A DNA stretch of 10,995 bases from Prevotellaceae bacterium (lineage in GTDB: Bacteria; Bacteroidota; Bacteroidia; Bacteroidales; UBA932), in assembly GCA_031258755.1 (NCBI GenBank), contig JAIRMK010000163.1:1-10995 (forward strand). The letters run 5' to 3'. Positions 7,814 to 10,995 of this stretch are shown here, one piece after another. How positions within the stretch are numbered: the stretch's first letter is position 1; each line of letters starts with the position of its first letter. The notes under the pieces were generated by a model that saw only the letters and a list, made by a program, of their open reading frames with translations, had not been told where the DNA came from and searched no databases. A program made the position numbers and the translations under genes.

Positions 7814-7845
7814 AAAACCCTTGAAAGAGATTCTTCAGGGGTTTT
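7814..7845 (+). terminator. Bidirectional terminator shared by tRNA-Glu and higA
   Basis: AAAACCCTTGAA (7814-7825) and TTCAGGGGTTTT (7834-7845) form a 12-bp stem with one G-U pair and an 8-nt loop. It has A residues on one side and T residues on the other, so it can act on both strands. It lies 13 nt after the tRNA. Its right arm overlaps the stop codon of the convergent higA gene (7844-7846). Confidence 0.75.
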
Positions 7846-8146
7846 ATATTTGTATGGAAAGTTGCATTTTCCCATCAAGCCCGGACTCAACAATTTTTTG
7901 CAATGTTGAAATACGGATTTCTTTTACATTATTTTCGATTCTTGAGATGTAAGATTTTGTCATACCTACTTTTTGAGCAAGTTCTTCTTGGGTTAATCCT
8001 TTTTCAGTCCTTGCTTGATGCAATAAAACTCCCACCTTGAAACTTTCATAACCCGCCTCAAGTTTATCTCTCTTTTTTGTTCCAATTTTCCCATAATGTT
8101 TTTCTTTGAATTGATCAAGAGTCATTACGTTGCTGTTCTGTTTCAT
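7844..8146 (-). CDS. higA: HigA-type antitoxin, XRE-family HTH
   Basis: DNA-binding antitoxin that should neutralise the HigB toxin encoded just upstream and repress the pair's promoter. The 100-residue frame has an N-terminal segment (TLDQFKEKHYGKIGTKKRDKLEAGYESFKVG) typical of HigA partners of phage Gp49-like toxins. A helix-turn-helix domain follows at about 46-90 (ARTEKGLTQEELAQKVGMTK, then SYISRIENN). The frame opens at 8146, overlapping higB by 32 nt. The in-frame ATG at 8125 (MTLDQFKEK) matches where I recall family members starting and would overlap by 11 nt; either fits translational coupling. Visibly AT-rich relative to lepA and rpsT, consistent with transfer. The stop codon lies inside the terminator stem shared with tRNA-Glu. 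Confidence 0.88.
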   Translation of the reverse strand: MKQNSNVMTLDQFKEKHYGKIGTKKRDKLEAGYESFKVGVLLHQARTEKGLTQEELAQKVGMTKSYISRIENNVKEIRISTLQKIVESGLDGKMQLSIQI

Positions 8147-8468
8147 ATTCTGCTTTTATTTTTAATGCCATTTCAATTTCTTTCTGTGGCGTTTTTTGTG
8201 TTTTCTTTTGAAATCCATTCGCTAAAACAACCAAATTCTCTTTATAGAAAAAACAAAAAATCCTAAAAATATCACTTCCTTGTTGCACTCTAATCTCATA
8301 AAGCCCTGCTGTATTTTCTACATGTTTTAGATAGATTTCAGGAACTTTCTCTATTTCTTCAATCAAGTCAAAAGTCCAAATGATTTTGGCTTTGACTTTA
8401 TTCCTGAGTTTCACAAAGAAATCATTGAAATAATTTTTATAAAATATTATTGTTCTTTGTTTTTTCAT
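8115..8468 (-). CDS. higB: HigB-type toxin, RelE/ParE superfamily (phage Gp49-like)
   Basis: A probable ribosome-dependent mRNA endonuclease toxin of 117 residues. The family pattern is clear: an N-terminal YKNYFNDFFVKL segment, a helical middle (KAKIIWTFDLIEEIEKVP), the core strands GLYEIRVQQGSDIFRIFCFF and then ENLVVLANGFQKKTQKTP, and a C-terminal KEIEMALKIKAEY helix. The conserved Arg of the RVQQG strand, the FRIF strand and the Lys-rich loop that follows it are all present, so the toxin looks intact. I chose the ATG at 8468 (MKKQRTII): any upstream start would lie inside the promoter. The toxin-first order, with overlap into higA, is typical of HigBA. A TATCTTTG box ends 4 nt before the ATG. 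Base composition is markedly AT-rich, as in higA. Confidence 0.88.
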   Translation of the reverse strand: MKKQRTIIFYKNYFNDFFVKLRNKVKAKIIWTFDLIEEIEKVPEIYLKHVENTAGLYEIRVQQGSDIFRIFCFFYKENLVVLANGFQKKTQKTPQKEIEMALKIKAEYETEQQRNDS

Positions 8469-8472
8469 GATG

Positions 8473-8503
8473 CAAAGATACAAAAGTTTCCCTAAAGGAC
8501 AAC
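8473..8503 (-). promoter_or_regulatory. Promoter of higBA
   Basis: On the minus strand a GTTG (8503-8500) is separated by 19 nt from TATCTTTG (8480-8473), which matches TAnnTTTG; CATC and the higB ATG follow directly. The first base of the -33 box deviates from TTTG. The expected start site would fall on or beside the start codon. Confidence 0.6.
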
Positions 8504-8573
8504 TATTTTTTATTTTTTCGTGTCAAATCATTACCGACCGCGTTCTGTCGCCCCTAAAGAAATAAAAACTGTA

Positions 8574-8605
8574 TTTGGTAGATTCAAAAATTAATATTAT
8601 CTTTG
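8574..8605 (+). promoter_or_regulatory. Promoter of rpsT
   Basis: TTTG at 8574-8577, a 20-nt spacer and TATCTTTG at 8598-8605 match the Bacteroidetes promoter consensus in both boxes and spacing. The start would be near 8610, giving a leader of about 45 nt before rpsT. Confidence 0.8.
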
Positions 8606-8654
8606 CATTCGCATTTTTTGAAAACTGAATAAGATAGACTAAAAATTAAAAGAT

Positions 8655-8912
8655 ATGGCAAATCACAAATCTGCTGAAAAACGTCACCGCCAAAGCGAGA
8701 AACGCCGGATACATAATAAATATTATGCCCGCACGACCCGCAAAGCCGTGAAAACCTTGCGCAACACTACCGATAAAGCAGCCGCCATAGCGTTGCTTCC
8801 CAAGGTATCGTCGATGCTCGACAAGCTGGCGAAGATCAATGTAATTCACAAAAACAAAGCGGCCAATCTCAAGAGCAGCTTGGCGCTTCATGTAAATAAA
8901 TTGGCGGCATAA
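8655..8912 (+). CDS. rpsT: 30S ribosomal protein bS20
   Basis: Primary 16S rRNA-binding protein of the small subunit. The 85 residues fit the family. It starts with MANHKSAEKRHRQSEKRRIHN-type sequence (the classic A(N/D)HKSA(E/K)KR N-terminus), is highly basic, and follows the three-helix pattern (TRKAVKTLRNTTDKAAA; MLDKLAKINVIHKNKAAN; ending LALHVNKLAA). It has its own promoter and a strong terminator, so it is monocistronic. It is divergent from higBA with 186 nt between the two start codons. No strong Shine-Dalgarno is visible (AAAAGAT before the ATG). Confidence 0.97.
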   Translation: MANHKSAEKRHRQSEKRRIHNKYYARTTRKAVKTLRNTTDKAAAIALLPKVSSMLDKLAKINVIHKNKAANLKSSLALHVNKLAA

Positions 8913-8940
8913 CAATAATCTGTTTTGCCTGAAAATATGG

Positions 8941-8979
8941 GGCCTTTCCGCCAGGTGGTATGCGGGAAGGCCTTTTTTA
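8941..8979 (+). terminator. Rho-independent terminator of rpsT
   Basis: GGCCTTTCCGC (8941-8951) pairs with GCGGGAAGGCC (8962-8972) through 11 bp including one G-U, with a 10-nt loop, followed by six T at 8973-8978. It lies 28 nt after the rpsT stop. Confidence 0.9.
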
Positions 8980-8980
8980 T

Positions 8981-9009
8981 TGTAGTATAAGAAAAAATCT
9001 GTAGTATAA
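8981..9009. repeat. Short direct repeat TGTAGTATAA
   Basis: TGTAGTATAA occurs at 8981-8990 and 9000-9009, spaced 19 bp start to start, both followed by A-rich bases. It lies between the rpsT terminator and the glycosyltransferase gene, where that gene's promoter is expected. No consensus promoter box is recognisable here. Confidence 0.6.
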
Positions 9010-9070
9010 ATGTAATCCTGCTGTAATGGATGATTCACATTGTAAGGCGACCTTTAGGCTAAAATTTACA

Positions 9071-10252
9071 ATGATGAAAACACCTCACACAACAGCAAAG
9101 ATGATAGGATTGTTTAACGACAGTTACCCTCCTATTATGGACGGTGTGGCGCTAACCGTACAGAATTACGCCTACTGGTTACATCGAAAAAACCAACCGG
9201 TTTGTGTAGTTACGCCAAAAACGCCGCGATACATTGATGATGCCACGTATCCGGTTTACCGTTATGCTTCGCTTCCGTTGTTGGGACGCAAGCCATACCG
9301 CCTGGGTATTCCTTATGTGGATTTTCCTTTTCGGCAAGTTATGAAAAAAACACCGTTTAAACTTATTCATGCCCATTGTCCGTTTTCTTCGGCAAGTGTG
9401 GCGCTGAGTCTGGCGCGGCAACAACACATACCGCTTGTGGCCACTTTTCATTCAAAGTTCAGGGATGATTTTAACCGCGCCATGAACAACAAGCAAATCA
9501 CCAAATGGATGTTGAACGAAGTGATCCGGTTCTTTGAAGCCGCCGATGAGGTGTGGATTCCACAGGCCTCGGTGGAAGACACCATCCGGGAATACGGCTA
9601 CAAAGGTAAGTTGGAAGTGGTAAATAACGGCACCGATTTTTCAGCAGATGAAAATATCGACGAGTTAAAACAACAGGCACGCTTGTCCTTAAACATCTCC
9701 GCCGATATGCCGGTATTTCTTTTTGTAGGCCAACATATCTGGGAGAAGAACACGCGCCTTATCATAGCGGCTTTGGCCCTGATGAAAGCAGAACGGTTTA
9801 AAATGTTCTTCATCGGCACAGGTTATGCGGCAAAAGAGATGCAGCAACTGGTTATTCGATATGGCCTACATTCAAAAGTGGAATTTTCAGGCATGATTAC
9901 CGACAGAAAGCGGTTGCAGCAATATTACACAGCGGCTGATTTATTACTTTTCCCATCGCTGTATGACAATGCACCATTGGTGGTGCGCGAAGCAAGCGCC
10001 ATGCACACGCCGGCCATTTTAGTGAATGGCTCCACGGCCGCGGAAATTGTCACCGATAATTATAACGGATTTTTAACGGAAAACTCTACTAAAGCCTTGG
10101 CGCAACGCATTCAAGCGTTAATAAAAACGCCCGAACTCATTAAGCAGGCAGGACAAAATGCATCAAAAACCATCGCCCGCTCCTGGAACGACATCACGGA
10201 AGAGGTGTTAAACCGATACATGCTTTTGATAAAAAAGCATCGCGGATGTTGA
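9071..10252 (+). CDS. Glycosyltransferase family 4 (GT-B fold)
   Basis: A retaining, nucleotide-sugar-dependent glycosyltransferase of 393 residues; donor and acceptor cannot be told from sequence. Relatives act on glycolipids or cell-envelope polysaccharides. The N-terminal Rossmann domain begins GLFNDSYPPIMDGVALTV, with the acceptor-side GVA loop near 25. HAHCPFSS at 100-107 and TFHSK at about 125-129 follow, as in MGDG/mannosyltransferase-like GT4 enzymes. The C-terminal Rossmann domain starts after NNGTD (185-189), with FVGQHIWEKN at 218-227. The donor-binding segment is YDNAPLVVREASAM (about 298-311), with Glu307 retained; the first Glu of the usual EGFG motif is replaced (DNAP). No signal peptide or membrane segment is seen, so it is cytosolic or peripheral. 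I chose the ATG at 9071 (MMKTPHTTAK); an upstream ATG (9026) and a downstream one (9101, MIGLFNDS) are alternatives. It converges on the macroglobulin gene with 29 nt between stops. Confidence 0.88.
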   Translation: MMKTPHTTAKMIGLFNDSYPPIMDGVALTVQNYAYWLHRKNQPVCVVTPKTPRYIDDATYPVYRYASLPLLGRKPYRLGIPYVDFPFRQVMKKTPFKLIHAHCPFSSASVALSLARQQHIPLVATFHSKFRDDFNRAMNNKQITKWMLNEVIRFFEAADEVWIPQASVEDTIREYGYKGKLEVVNNGTDFSADENIDELKQQARLSLNISADMPVFLFVGQHIWEKNTRLIIAALALMKAERFKMFFIGTGYAAKEMQQLVIRYGLHSKVEFSGMITDRKRLQQYYTAADLLLFPSLYDNAPLVVREASAMHTPAILVNGSTAAEIVTDNYNGFLTENSTKALAQRIQALIKTPELIKQAGQNASKTIARSWNDITEEVLNRYMLLIKKHRGC

Positions 10253-10281
10253 TGCCGTCACTTTGTATACTGCACATTAAC

Positions 10282-10995
10282 CTATTCCACCGTTACCCAC
10301 TGGCCGGTGGTGTTGGCGTTGACACTGTGGTCATACATGGCCTCGCAGGCTACGGCGGGCAGGTAGAAAGTTCCTTTGTAGGCGGCGTGCAGTTTCACAC
10401 GCAGGACGAGGGTGTTCGGAAGGTCAAAATAGGCCAGCACCCGGTCATCGCGGATATCCATGTATGTTACGCCGCTGTTCTTTTTTTCGTCACTCAGGCG
10501 GTTTTCGGTTATTTCCCATCCCGAAGGAAAGATTTGCGTTAAGGCCATGTTGGCGTAATGTCCGCGCAGTCCGGGGTTAGTAACTCGCACTTCGGCTTCA
10601 AAATCGACGCCCTGCTTGAGGTTTCTCACATTAATGGCGTTGCCGCCGGCGTCGAAATAACGCACGTTTAGTTGCAGGTTATTCTGGCCGGCTTCTTCTT
10701 TTCCCGCCACCGGAAAGCCTTTTGCCGACAGGCGTACGAAAAGCGCATCCGCCGAACGGTTGTCTATTTTCACGGTAGTTTGTGTTCCCTCCTGCGCTTC
10801 AAGCTCGGCGCTCCACACGGTTTTTTTGCTTTTTACCGGTACGGCTTTTTTATTTTTTACGGCGTAACTGAAGTCAATTTCACCGTTTGTGGTAGCGGCA
10901 TATTTCGACAGTCCCAACAGGCAGTAGGCGGTGGTCTGCGTACTCATCCACACAGGCCTGTTCATCGTTTCGGAAATGCGTTTGGCCAACAAAAA
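10282..10995 (-). CDS. Bacterial alpha-2-macroglobulin family protein, C-terminal part (5' end outside window)
   Basis: The last 237 residues of what is normally a very large (above 1,500 residues) envelope protein thought to trap proteases in the periplasm. The visible part starts in the final helix pair of the thioester-type alpha/alpha toroid domain (RPVWMSTQTTAYCLLGLSKY). A linker and beta-rich MG/bMG10-like domains follow (LNVRYFDAGGNAINV; VRVTNPGLRGHYANMALTQ; IFPSGWEI). The family-typical tail is LPAVACEAMYDHSVNAN, ending GQWVTVE. The thioester CxEQ region, signal peptide and N-terminal MG domains are outside the window, so I cannot say whether the thioester is kept. In many bacteria the gene neighbours pbpC; that neighbour would be to the right. 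It is convergent with the GT4 gene, and no clear terminator lies between them. Confidence 0.9.
   Translation of the reverse strand, partial: FLLAKRISETMNRPVWMSTQTTAYCLLGLSKYAATTNGEIDFSYAVKNKKAVPVKSKKTVWSAELEAQEGTQTTVKIDNRSADALFVRLSAKGFPVAGKEEAGQNNLQLNVRYFDAGGNAINVRNLKQGVDFEAEVRVTNPGLRGHYANMALTQIFPSGWEITENRLSDEKKNSGVTYMDIRDDRVLAYFDLPNTLVLRVKLHAAYKGTFYLPAVACEAMYDHSVNANTTGQWVTVE

Noticed and set aside
8646..9038. 130-codon minus-strand frame across rpsT
   Set aside because: It is antisense to bS20 with no recognisable motifs; a shadow of rpsT.
10237..10255. GCATC / GATGC inverted repeat at the GT4 3' end
   Set aside because: The stem is only 5 bp with no T-run after it, so not a credible terminator for either convergent gene.

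Overview
The window looks like a chromosomal segment of a Bacteroidota member, probably order Bacteroidales. The evidence is the gene sequences (bS20, GuaA, PyrG and LepA of Bacteroidetes type, a SusC/D-era style GH43/discoidin secreted enzyme, and an alpha-2-macroglobulin with a Bacteroidetes-type C-terminus). The promoters also fit: several match the Bacteroidetes sigma factor consensus TTTG-N19/20-TAnnTTTG. All genes use the standard code. I cannot name the species.

Layout. 1-563 (minus) is the N-terminal part of an RsmF/NSUN-type rRNA m5C methyltransferase, cut by the window edge. 763-3975 (minus) holds guaA and pyrG in the transcription order pyrG then guaA; both are class I glutamine amidotransferases that finish nucleotide synthesis (UTP to CTP, XMP to GMP). 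4035-5774 (minus) is a secreted GH43-like glycosidase with discoidin and FnIII-like domains. It is interrupted by an in-frame TGA at codon 43 and also carries His where the family has its catalytic-base Asp, so it looks like a decaying gene. 5847-7634 (minus) is lepA. Divergent from it at 7729-7800 (plus) is tRNA-Glu(UUC). Convergent to the tRNA, and sharing a terminator with it, is a visibly AT-rich higB-higA toxin-antitoxin pair (7844-8468, minus). Divergent from higB is rpsT (8655-8912, plus) with a strong terminator, followed by a GT4 glycosyltransferase (9071-10252, plus). The right edge (10282-10995, minus) is the C-terminal end of a large alpha-2-macroglobulin-like protein.

Most of the window is housekeeping: translation (rRNA methylation, EF4/LepA, tRNA-Glu, bS20) and nucleotide synthesis. 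The accessory parts are the broken GH43 gene and the HigBA module. I found no CRISPR array, integrase, transposase or evidently novel multi-gene system. The observations most worth a second look are the double lesion in the GH43 gene, the HigBA insertion at the tRNA-Glu 3' side, and -7 promoter boxes lying only 4-5 nt from the start codons of lepA and higB, which suggests leaderless transcripts.
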